Made by a program: the position numbers and the translations under genes
Notes under the pieces: model-generated
Told to the model about the DNA's origin: nothing
The model's database searches: none
The model's input: the letters and a program-made list of their open reading frames with translations, nothing else
Part shown: positions 12,399 through 24,600 of the stretch, piece after piece
How the letters are laid out: each line of letters opens with the position of its first letter
Numbering within the stretch: position 1 is the first letter of the stretch
Origin: Batillaria attramentaria
Taxonomy: Eukaryota; Mollusca; Gastropoda; Batillariidae
Assembly (NCBI GenBank): GCA_018292915.2
Contig: JACVVK020000147.1
Location: 1,162,501-1,226,500, forward strand
Length of the DNA stretch: 64,000 nt
Direction: 5' to 3'

Positions 12399-12571
12399 TG
12401 GGGAGCCGGGGTGGCCAAATGGTAGAGCGCTGGACTTCCAATACTCGGGTCGTGAGTTCGTATCCCGGCTGCGGCCAAATATTTGTGCCGGCTTTTTCAT
12501 CGTTGCCCCGTCTTTGATCTCACCCGTATGTGGTGGAAAAGGACGTTAAACCCCCAAACACCCACCCACCC
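12399..12571 (+). mobile_element. tRNA-derived SINE, family A, with 15-bp TSD
   Basis: The copy is bounded by the perfect direct repeat TCATGACTGGTCTCA at 12384-12398 and 12572-12586, proving insertion by target-primed reverse transcription. The head has A-box-like TGGCCAAATGG and B-box-like GAGTTCGTATCCC. The tail ends in GTGGTGGAAAAGGACGTTAA and CACCCACCCACC. This is the best-delimited member of the family (173 bp). Confidence 0.93.
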
Positions 12572-12586
12572 TCATGACTGGTCTCA

Positions 12587-13079
12587 GTGCTGCTCTTCAC
12601 TGAACCACCTCGCCTCCTGGGTAAATTAATTAATATTTCGGAAAAAAGAAAACTAATTGTCGATTATTCAGAGGTTTTTTTTTATTATTAAAACAATAAC
12701 AACAAGAACAAAATACTTTAGTAAATATCATCCCTTAAAAAAATATATAATCCCCCCCCCCTCCGTCAGACATACAGAGAAAAAAAAAAACCATGGTCTC
12801 TGAGATATCGGTTTGGATTGTCTCCCATGAAAGAGGTGCCCCTCGCCCAGTTTGTTCGGTGGACATTGAATATTGCTGGGGAAAAAAGAGGGAGGGGTGG
12901 AGGGGCGGGGGTGGGGTGAGGGATCCAGGGAGGAGGGCGGGGGGGGGGGGGGGGTGAAGGGGATGAGGAGCGGGAACACGAAAATAAAATGACCTGCCTA
13001 CATTTCATATACATTTGGGATGCATCCAGGAAACCAGAGGGTGGCAAATCTACTCGGTATGCGGAGAGTTAATCGTCAA
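12587..13079. other. Low-complexity intergenic DNA at the 3' end of AADAC-like gene
   Basis: G-rich tracts at 12890-12975 and C or A runs at 12750-12792. No coding feature supported. Confidence 0.5.
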
Positions 13080-16000
13080 TCAACTATTCACAGCTTGTTT
13101 CATGAAATCAAACATTTTTTCGTAAGCGTCCTTCGCCATCTCTGACGCAGGGTCGGGCATCATAACGGCCAGCGAAATGTGGTGAGCAGTCTCCAACAGC
13201 AGTGATGTCACGGGGACCCGGGCGGCGCGCAGACGACGCACAAACAGCAGAGAGTCATCCCGCAGAACGTCGTATCGTGCGCTCACCACCATCGTCCGTG
13301 GCAGACGTTGTAACGAAGACTCCTCTGCCAGTAGCGGCGAGAACAGCGGGTTGAGAAAGATCGGTTCGGCCAGAGCGGCCAGGGAACGGTTTGCTGCCGC
13401 CTGGTTCTCCGCGGGCTGAACTTCCTTCAAAGAAGTAAAAGAGAAAAGGAGTAGGATGACAATCCAGGTATCTACCGTTATTTTGTTGTACCACATGACC
13501 GTTGTGCACAGCGAATATGGGGTTAGTTAGTTAGTTAGTTAGTTAGGGCTTAACGCCGCGCAAGCAACAAAGACTATTTCGCGGCTATACAGAGTGCCTT
13601 ACTGCCAGGTCCTTTAAAACATAAAATAAACGGTAAACTGTGTCCAGCTTAAAACATGACCGAATATAGGAAAAAGGAAAGCGGTCAAGACATGATCATG
13701 AGGCCAATCCAGGTATCTACCGTTATTTCGTTGTACCGTTTGACCGCTTTGCACGCCGAATATAGGAAAAAGGAAAGCGGTCAAGACATGATCATGAGGC
13801 CAATCCAGGTATCTACCGTTATTTCGTTGTACATGTACCGTTTGACCGCTTTGCACGCCGAATATAGGAAAAAGGAAAGCGGTCAAGACATGATCATGAG
13901 GCCAATCCAGGTATCTACCGTTATTTCGTTGTACCGTTTGATCGCTTTGCACGCCGAATATAGGAAAAAGGAAAGCGGTCAAGACATGATCATGAGGCCA
14001 ATCCAGGTATCTACCGTTATTTCGTTGTACATGTACCGTTTGACCGCTTTGCACGCCGAATATAGGAAAAAGGAAAGCGGTCAAGACATGATCATGAGGC
14101 CAATCCAGGTATCTACCGTTATTTCGTTGTACATGTACCGTTTGACCGCTTTGCACGCCGAATATAGGAAAAAGGAAAGCGGTCAAGACATGATCATGAG
14201 GCCAATCCAGGTATCTACCGTTATTTCGTTGTACATGTACCGTTTGACCGCTCTGCACGCCGAATATAGGAAAAAGGAAAGCGGTCAAGACATGATCATG
14301 AGGCCAATCCAGGTATCTACCGTTATTTCGTTGTACATGTACCGTTTGACCGCTTTGCACGCCGAATATAGGAAAAAGGAAAGCGGTCAAGACATGATCA
14401 TGAGGCCAACCCAGGTATCTACCGTTATTTCGTTGTACATGTACCGTTTGACCGCTTTGCACGCCGAATATAGGAAAAAGGAAAGCGGTCAAGACATGAT
14501 CATGAGGCCAACCCAGGTATCTACCGTTATTTCGTTGTACATGTACCGTTTGACCGCTTTGCACGCCGAATATAGGAAAAAGGAAAGCGGTCAAGACATG
14601 ATCATGAGGCCAATCCAGGTATCTACCGTTATTTCGTTGTACCGTTTGACCGTTGTGCACGCCGAATATAGGAAAAAGGAAAGCGGTCAAGACATGATCA
14701 TGAGGCCAATCCAGGTATCTACCGTTATTTCGTTGTACCGTTTGACCGCTTTGCACGCCGAATATAGGAAAAAGGAAAGCGGTCAAGACATGATCATGAG
14801 GCCAATCCAGGTATCTACCGTTATTTCGTTGTACCGTTTGACCGCTTTGCACGCCGAATATAGGAAAAAGGAAAGCGGTCAAGACATGATCATGAGGCCA
14901 ATCCAGGTATCTACCGTTATTTCGTTGTACATGTACCGTTTGACCGCTTTGCACGCCGAATATAGGAAAAAGGAAAGCGGTCAAGACATGATCATGAGGC
15001 CAATCCAGGTATCTACCGTTATTTCGTTGTACATGTACCGTTTGACCGTTGTGCACGCCGAATATAGGAAAAAGGAAAGCGGTCAAGACATGATCATGAG
15101 GCCAATCCAGGTATCTACCGTTATTTCGTTGTACCGTTTGACCGCTTTGCACGCCGAATATAGGAAAAAGGAAAGCGGTCAAGACATGATCATGAGGCCA
15201 ATCCAGGTATCTACCGTTATTTCGTTGTACCGTTTGACCGCTTTGCACGCCGAATATAGGAAAAAGGAAAGCGGTCAAGACATGATCATCGAGGCCAATC
15301 CAGGTATCTACCGTTATTTCGTTGTACATGTACCGTTTGACCGCTCTGCACGCCGAATATAGGAAAAAGGAAAGCGGTCAAGACATGATCATGAGGCCAA
15401 TCCAGGTATCTACCGTTATTTCGTTGTACCGTTTGACCGCTTTGCACGCCGAATATAGGAAAAAGGAAAGCGGTCAAGACATGATCATGAGGCCAATCCA
15501 GGTATCTACCGTTATTTCGTTGTACCGTTTGACCGCTTTGCACGCCGAATATAGGAAAAAGGAAAGCGGTCAAGACATGATCATGAGGCCAATCCAGGTA
15601 TCTACCGTTATTTCGTTGTACCGTTTGACCGCTTTGCACGCCGAATATAGGAAAAAGGAAAGCGGTCAAGACATGATCATGAGGCCAATCCAGGTATCTA
15701 CCGTTATTTCGTTGTACATGTACCGTTTGACCGCTTTGCACGCCGAATATAGGAAAAAGGAAAGCGGTCAAGACATGATCATGAGGCCAATCCAGGTATC
15801 TACCGTTATTTCGTTGTACATGTACCGTTTGACCGCTTTGCACGCCGAATATAGGAAAAAGGAAAGCGGTCAAGACATGATCATCAGGCCAATCCAGGTA
15901 TCTACCGTTATTTCGTTGTACATGTACCGTTTCACCGTTGTGCACGCCGAATATAGGAAAAAGGAAAGCGGTCAAGACATGATCATGAGGCCAATCCAGG

Positions 16001-19000
16001 TATCTACCGTTATTTCGTTGTACCGTTTGACCGCTTTGCACGCCGAATATAGGAAAAAGGAAAGCGGTCAAGACATGATCATGAGGCCAATCCAGGTATC
16101 TACCGTTATTTCGTTGTACCGTTTGACCGCTTTGCACGCCGAATATAGGAAAAAGGAAAGCGGTCAAGACATGATCATGAGGCCAATCCAGGTATCTACC
16201 GTTATTTCGTTGTACCGTTTGACCGCTTTGCACGCCGAATATAGGAAAAAGGAAAGCGGTCAAGACATGATCATGAGGCCAATCCAGGTATCTACCGTTA
16301 TTTCGTTGTACCGTTTGACCGCTTTGCACGCCGAATATAGGAAAAAGGAAAGCGGTCAAGACATGATCATGAGGCCAATCCAGGTATCTACCGTTATTTC
16401 GTTGTACCGTTTGACCGCTTTGCACGCCGAATATAGGAAAAAGGAAAGCGGTCAAGACATGATCATGAGGCCAATCCAGGTATCTACCGTTATTTCGTTG
16501 TACCGTTTGACCGCTTTGCACGCCGAATATAGGAAAAAGGAAAGCGGTCAAGACATGATCATGAGGCCAATCCAGGTATCTACCGTTATTTCGTTGTACC
16601 GTTTGACCGCTTTGCACGCCGAATATAGGAAAAAGGAAAGCGGTCAAGACATGATCATGAGGCCAATCCAGGTATCTACCGTTATTTCGTTGTACCGTTT
16701 GACCGCTTTGCACGCCGAATATAGGAAAAAGGAAAGCGGTCAAGACATGATCATGAGGCCAATCCAGGTATCTACCGTTATTTCGTTGTACCGTTTGACA
16801 GCTTTGCACGCCGAATATAGGAAAAAGGAAAGCGGTCAAGACATGATCATGAGGCCAATCCAGGTATCTACCGTTATTTCGTTGTACCGTTTGACCGCTT
16901 TGCACGCCGAATATAGGAAAAAGGAAAGCGGTTTGTTTTACCGTTTACCGTTTTCAACATTGCAAATAGGAAAATGCACAACGGTTGGTTTTCCTGTTAC
17001 CGTTTTCGACATTGCAAATAGGAAAATGCACAACGGTTGGTTTTCCTGTTACCGTTTTCAACATTGCAAATAGGAAAATGCACAACGGTTGGTTTTCCTG
17101 TTACCGTTTTCAACATTGCAAATAGGAAAATGCACAACGGTTGGTTTTCCTGTTACCGTTTTCAACATTGCAAATAGGAAAATGCACAACGGTTGGTTTT
17201 CCTGTTACCGTTTTCAACATTGCAAATAGGAAAATGCACAACGGTTGGTTTTCCTGTTACCGTTTTCAACATTGCAAATAGGAAAATGCACAACGGTTGG
17301 TTTTCCTGTTACCGTTTTCAACATTGCAAATAGGAAAATGCACAACGGTTGGTTTTCCTGTTACCGTTTTCAACATTGCAAATAGGAAAATGCACAACGG
17401 TTGGTTTTCCTGTTACCGTTTTCAACATTGCAAATAGGAAAATGCACAACGGTTGGTTTTCCTGTTACCGTTTTTAACATTGCAAATAGGAAAATGCACA
17501 ACGGTTGGTTTTCCTGTTACCGTTTTCGACATTGCAAATAGGAAAATGCACAACGGTTGGTTTTCCTGTTACCGTTTTCGACATTGCAAATAGGAAAATG
17601 CACAACGGTTGGTTTTCCTGTTACCGTTTTCGACATTGCAAATAGGAAAATGCACAACGGTTGGTTTTCCTGTTACCGTTTTCGACATTGCAAATAGGAA
17701 AATGCACAACGGTTGGTTTTCCTGTTACCGTTTTCAACATTGCAAATAGGAAAATGCACAACGGTTGGTTTTCCTGTTACCGTTTTCAACATTGCAAATA
17801 GGAAAATGCACAACGGTTGGTTTTCCTGTTACCGTTTTCGAACATTGCAAATAGGAAAATGCACAACGGTTGGTTTTCCTGTTACCGTTTTCGACATTGC
17901 AAATAGGAAAATGCACAACGGTTGGTTTTCCTGTTACCGTTTTCGACATTGCAAATAGGAAAATGCACAACGGTTGGTTTTCCTGTTACCGTTTTCGACA
18001 TTGCAAATAGGAAAATGCACAACGGTTGGTTTTCCTGTTACCGTTTTCGACATTGCAAATAGGAAAATGCACAACGGTTGGTTTTCCTGTTACCGTTTTC
18101 GACATTGCAAATAGGAAAATGCACAACGGTTGGTTTTCCTGTTACCGTTTTCGACATTGCAAATAGGAAAATGCACAACGGTTGGTTTTCCTGTTACCGT
18201 TTTCAACATTGCAAATAGGAAAATGCACAACGGTTGGTTTTCCTGTTACCGTTTTCAACATTGCAAATAGGAAAATGCACAACGGTTGGTTTTCCTGTTA
18301 CCGTTTTCAACATTGCAAATAGGAAAATGCACAACGGTTGGTTTTCCTGTTACCGTTTTCAACATTGCAAATAGGAAAATGCACAACGGTTGGTTTTCCT
18401 GTTACCGTTTTCGAACATTGCAAATAGGAAAATGCACAACGGTTGGTTTTCCTGTTACCGTTTTCGACATTGCAAATAGGAAAATGCACAACGGTTGGTT
18501 TTCCTGTTACCGTTTTCGACATTGCAAATAGGAAAATGCACAACGGTTGGTTTTCCTGTTACCGTTTTCGACATTGCAAATAGGAAAATGCACAACGGTT
18601 GGTTTTCCTGTTACCGTTTTCAACATTGCAAATAGGAAAATGCACAACGGTTGGTTTTCCTGTTACCGTTTTCAACATTGCAAATAGGAAAATGCACAAC
18701 GGTTGGTTTTCCTGTTACCGTTTTCAACATTGCAAATAGGAAAATGCACAACGGTTGGTTTTCCTGTTACCGTTTTCAACATTGCAAATAGGAAAATGCA
18801 CAACGGTTGGTTTTCCTGTTACCGTTTTCGACATTGCAAATAGGAAAATGCACAACGGTTGGTTTTCCTGTTACCGTTTTCAACATTGCAAATAGGAAAA
18901 TGCACAACGGTTGGTTTTCCTGTTACCGTTTTTAACATTGCAAATAGGAAAATGCACAACGGTTGGTTTTCCTGTTACCGTTTTTCAACATTGCAAATAG

Positions 19001-20982
19001 GAAAATGCACAACGGTTGGTTTTCCTGTTACCGTTTTCAACATTGCAAATAGGAAAATGCACAACGGTTGGTTTTCCTGTTACCGTTTTCAACATTGCAA
19101 ATAGGAAAATGCACAACGGTTGGTTTTCCTGTTACCGTTTTTAACATTGCAAATAGGAAAATGCACAACGGTTGGTTTTCCTGTTACCGTTTTCAACATT
19201 GCAAATAGGAAAATGCACAACGGTTGGTTTTCCTGTTACCGTTTTCAACATTGCAAATAGGAAAATGCACAACGGTTGGTTTTCCTGTTACCGTTTTCAA
19301 CATTGCAAATAGGAAAATGCACAACGGTTGGTTTTCCTGTTACCGTTTTTAACATTGCAAATAGGAAAATGCACAACGGTTGGTTTTCCTGTTACCGTTT
19401 TTAACATTGCAAATAGGAAAATGCACAACGGTTGGTTTTCCTGTTACCGTTTTTAACATTGCAAATAGGAAAATGCACAACGGTTGGTTTTCCTGTTACC
19501 GTTTTCAACATTGCAAATAGGAAAATGCACAACGGTTGGTTTTCCTGTTACCGTTTTTAACATTGCAAATAGGAAAATGCACAACGGTTGGTTTTCCTGT
19601 TACCGTTTTCAACATTGCAAATAGGAAAATGCACAACGGTTGGTTTTCCTGTTACCGTTTTCAACATTGCAAATAGGAAAATGCACAACGGTTGGTTTTC
19701 CTGTTACCGTTTTCGACACTAAAGACTGGAAAAAGGAAAACGGTTCGTCTACCCTTTACCGTTTTCAACACTGAACATAGGAAAACAGTTCGTTTACCTA
19801 TTACCGTTTGTCCTTCCTGGTTTCAAGTAAAATTGCAATTTTTCAATGGGTTTTCAAAAGTGAACTCAGTGGTGTCATACAAAATATGGTTCATAATATA
19901 TGGTTTCTCACAATAATGCGATCTAAGTTTAAGTCTAACTTAACTGTCGAGTTAACTGACAGATGCGGTCTGCACTCAGAACGAAAGAAGAAATCAGATT
20001 CTATTTACTTTCAATCAATCGCTCCAACTGGGAAAAGTGCGTACATAGTCCACACTTTATCACTTTAATCATTTACTAACTTTCAGTCACTCGCCAAGGC
20101 TGCTAATACTTACCTGTTCAATTTTCAAAGTCTTCGACGTTCGCTCCAGTTCTTCCTTCACCAGGTTCCTGTGCACGTACTTGGCTAACCGGGCCTTCGT
20201 CTCGGGCAGCACGTGCTGGTTGCGCATGACCTGCTGGACCGTATCCGGCGAGAGGTCAAGGCCGGCGTAAGACAGCAAGAAGGAAGCCATGTCCTCGCGC
20301 GACAGCAAGCCTCCGGTGAAGACCTCGTTGGCTGTGGACGGAAGGTTGAGGTCAACGGCTTGCAGCGACGCCATGAGAAGCACCTGGTAGCGGAGTTTGG
20401 GCAGCGTCTGGAACTCTGGCTCCTGCAGGCGGAGTGATACTGTTGCTGCCAGATTCCCGCCAGCACTCAAACCTGTCACGTGACAACAAAATGGTCGGCA
20501 TTGTTAGTGGGTTTCAGGAGCATCGTTCAATTTCGTTTCCCCATCACTCCTAGCAAAGTGATCGTTCTTTTGCACATTTGGCCCTGTGATCTGGAACTCC
20601 GGCGCCTCCCTCTGAGATCAGGCACTCGCAGTCCATGGTTTATCTTAAAATCAGTTTTGAAAACCTTGTTTCAGCAGTCAAAACAGACTACCAGAACACG
20701 GCGCCAGTCCTAGCTGTACATATTTATTTCATTTTATTCACGTTTGTCTGTGTGTTGAAGGTGATTTTTGTAAGATAGTATCTGAAACTGCTTAGTAATA
20801 TGTTTGTATTATTGTAACACAACCACCCCACCCCCACGACCACCACCACCACCCCCGCCCCCATCCCGCTTCCTTTTTTGCCGCAAGACAGTCTTTGTTA
20901 CTCAGTTAGGCCGCTCTGCTACCCCTGCCTAGCTGCAGGATGGTCTCTGTTGCTTGTGCGGCTCCCCCACCCCCACCCCCCT

Positions 20983-21040
<58 letters not shown>

Positions 21041-21564
21041 TCTCCCGTTTGTACGGCGCTTACAGCTTCCCTGGGTCGTGAGTTCGAGTCCCGGTGGGAA
21101 GCAAAAACTTTGTCTGGACTTTTCCTTCGTTGTCCCGTCTTTAATATCGCCCATGTGTGACGGAAAACCAACCAACCAACCATCCCACCCACCCACCCAC
21201 CTTCCATTCAAGCTTCGTGGCGGGAAATGTGATGATTTGTAGCCAATTACTAACAACAAAAATACGTTCGTACTTTAAAACTGTTGGGAGATTTTCAACC
21301 GACGAACTTACCCGCGACCCCAACTTTATTGGTGTCAATGCCAAGTTCATGGCCATTTTTCAGCACGTGCACAATGGCCGCGACACAGTCGTCCAAGGGA
21401 GCTGGGAATGGATGTTCCGGGGCTAAGCGGTACCTGCAAACGACCCAATATATTAAAAGGAATTTGTTATATTTCCATTACGGAATTTCCATCACCGGCT
21501 TTGTTAGGCCCCAGGAATTACGTTTCGGGATGCTTTACTTGTCCATGTCAAAATCATTCTAGCG

Positions 21565-21634
<70 letters not shown>

Positions 21635-24600
21635 CACCCACCCCCCTCCGCCACCCCCACCCCCTACCCCATCCTCCTAAAATTTGGAAGGAACATACAG
21701 TGTTTTGAATCCTTAAATCTAATACTCTTGTAAAGCGAAACGTACTCCACTGCTACCACTACCACCTGCGAGTGCCGAGCGATGTATCGGGACGGTTTTT
21801 CCAGCTCATCTGCAACACACAGGGAGGGAGACGGGGGGAGTAGGGTTTTGTAGTTATGTGTAAGTAAACGGCCACTATGCTACACGGCGAAACACCGAAA
21901 TTCGCAGGAAACAGAAGTACGGAGATTTGCCATTTTCAAAAGTGAGTAGCGCCCCGCATCGGCAGCTGGACGTATCTCGTTTTGTTAGCGTGAAAGGGGC
22001 CGTTTATCAACAACAGGAGATACTTCCAGGATGCAAAGATGTGTGCATGATCAGGGCGGGTAAACGCCCTTGGTTTGTGATACGCTGTGCGGTGGTGATA
22101 TTTAGGTAAAAACACACTAGCTTGCTTTTTTTTTCGGCAAGAGGGCATAATTTGACACCTATCGGCGAGATGTTAGTGTGCTAACTTACAGCCATTTTCC
22201 GAGCTTTACCTGCTCAAACGTATATGTACTTTGTCAGTGTGCTAGTCTGAGGTGATTTTTGTTGTCATGAAAAAGCGTGATTTTCGTGATTTTTGTGTTA
22301 TGTAGGTCGAGGTGCATGCCAGGCAGTCACAAAAAGAAGCAAGCTGCCAGTGAAGCTGGGACTTTTTGCACAGAGGTCGGACACAGGTGACTCAAGCGGA
22401 TTGTGTGAAATGGCTCTTTGGTCTAAAGAGAAAGTAGACGTGCATTACTTCAGTGAGGCCTGAGCGGAAAGGAGACATTCAAATTTGTTTAAACCCCTGT
22501 CAGGTGCGTGCCTTTGAATGGTCTGTTCATAGTATTAATTGCTTCTAGACTGAAATATTTTTAGGGGTGACTATGATGCCTGAGACTAATAGGGAATATA
22601 TAGGCATTTTGAGGCCCTGTGTATTTGTGTTCTTCGACCAGGTGAACACCCAAAGGAGCAAAATTGAACGGCAGTCGTTTCTTCTACACACCTCACAAAC
22701 AAAAACTTACGTTATCCTCAAAAGAAAGTTATTGACACTCACGGTAAATGGAGCCTACGGACCATCCCCCGCCGTGGAAATGCATGAGTGCAGGAGTGGG
22801 TACAGACGCACTGCGTGGTCGGTACACGCGTACCGGTACATCGTTAAACACGAGATCGGTCACCTGCACACACACACACAAAAAAACCAAGCACTTTATT
22901 CTGAAATACCCAAAGGGTCAAAACATGACAGTGGAAAACGGGCTTACTCGAGGTAAAGGGGGCCAGCTATTATTATGCCATTTCCTGCTCACAGATGGGT
23001 CTGAGCTGTTTTCTGAGCGCTCTTTCAGTTTTGGCGCTCCAACTTTTGGAATTCCCTGCCTGCAAATCTGAGAAATGCGCCTACACTGTCTGTTTTCAAG
23101 GGAAATCTTAAAATGTTCCTTTTTTTTTTTTTTTTTTTTTGCAAAGCCTTCCAGTAATGTCCTCAGCCGCAAGTTGGTCTTTTTGCTTAAGCGGCGTGAG
23201 GACACAAATAAGTAACTCCAGTAATTTCCTTTTTAACTAGTCAGACTCACCAGTGTATGTCTGTCCATCGTTGTAAGATGCGCGTGTGTGTCAGTGAGTG
23301 ACTGGCGCACTGAGTTTTTAAGTACAGACTTCAACATAAGTCAAGGACCACTTGCAAACACAAACAAACTCCTGGAAGATGTCCGTGCAGCACATGGTGG
23401 TTTTTTCAGCTTCAGCAAGCTTTGCAGGATGCATTGTTAACCCTTTAACACTTTCACAGCAAAAAATTTTGAAAGATTCCTTGATCTCTATTTTTTGGTG
23501 AATTCTTAAAAATTAGACCTGTTAAGGTGGTCCTTGACTTATGTTGAAGTCTGTATTTAAAGAAAAGTGCCGTACAAATACCTTTATCATAATATATAAA
23601 TATCCCTGTTCCCCCTGATGAGGTTTCTGGAAATAAACTGAACTGAACTCCATTTAACTGATGTTCATACCTCAAGGTCCGGATCGGCATCTGGGGGCGG
23701 TGTGGGTGACATGGCTTTCAGTATCGCACGGCCCGACTGGAACCGGTTCGTGTGACCGAACCATACTCGAGCAATCCATTCCTGCCGCAGAACACCATAT
23801 TAACCTCCAATCAGCGTTTCATAAGAAGTGTTTTAACAAATAGACTGGAGTGGTATTAATGCAGAACAACAACAAAAAAATTTATTGGGTCGTATCGTAG
23901 GAGTGTGAGATGTAGTTAGAGTGATGTAAGGTTAGATACGATAGCAGGGCTGCCACTTTCTGAGAGGCAAAAAGCCTGAAAATTGAGCCTCAAAATCTGA
24001 ATGGAAGGAAAGCCAGACTCCAGGGAGCCAGTGGAAGGAAGGACTTTGCCCAAAGAAAGTGAAAGCGGGGGGGGGGGGGGGGGGGGGCATCCTAGGATGA
24101 TTTTGACTTTACACACACTGTGTGTGATTTGAACTGTTCTCTATGGTATTCCAGTAAAACATGGTAAAACAGAAACAAACTTTGTCTAAAATGGTCTCAT
24201 ATTGCTTGGGAAGTGTATCATGTTGTTGTATGCTCTTGCACATGGTCATTCGGGATGATTGGTTCATGACGCATCAAAATAAACAAACAAAAATGACTCA
24301 CCATTTTTCAAAAACGTTTATTTTCCCCAGGAGAAGTCAGAACTGATTAACGAATTCCAAGATGGAAGTGCAAGATCACACAAAGTCTGAAACTAACAGC
24401 AAGACCCTGGGGTCTATAAATGGACTTGTCAGTGTTGTACAGTTCGATACTGGCTCAGATACTTTGGCGTGTCCTTTCACACATTACACACACAGTATAG
24501 CAATGCGAGAACATAATCATGATAATGCAGATGACCCCAAGCACTGTGATGAAAAGTCTGAAATTACCCACATCAGTTTTGTCTAGAACTCGCACACTGT

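Noticed and set aside
12399..12480. Genuine tRNA genes at tRNA-like A and B boxes
   Set aside because: The boxes are followed by a conserved non-tRNA body and tail and flanked by target duplications. No complete cloverleaf with acceptor stem was found, so these are SINE heads.
13614..17073. ORFs of 539-583 residues on both strands
   Set aside because: They are translations of the 96/102-bp minisatellite, whose unit length is a multiple of three. They appear equally on both strands and have no independent start, signal or domain.
13659..19717. CRISPR-like regularly spaced repeats
   Set aside because: Whole units repeat without unique spacers, and the context is a eukaryotic intron. They are minisatellites.
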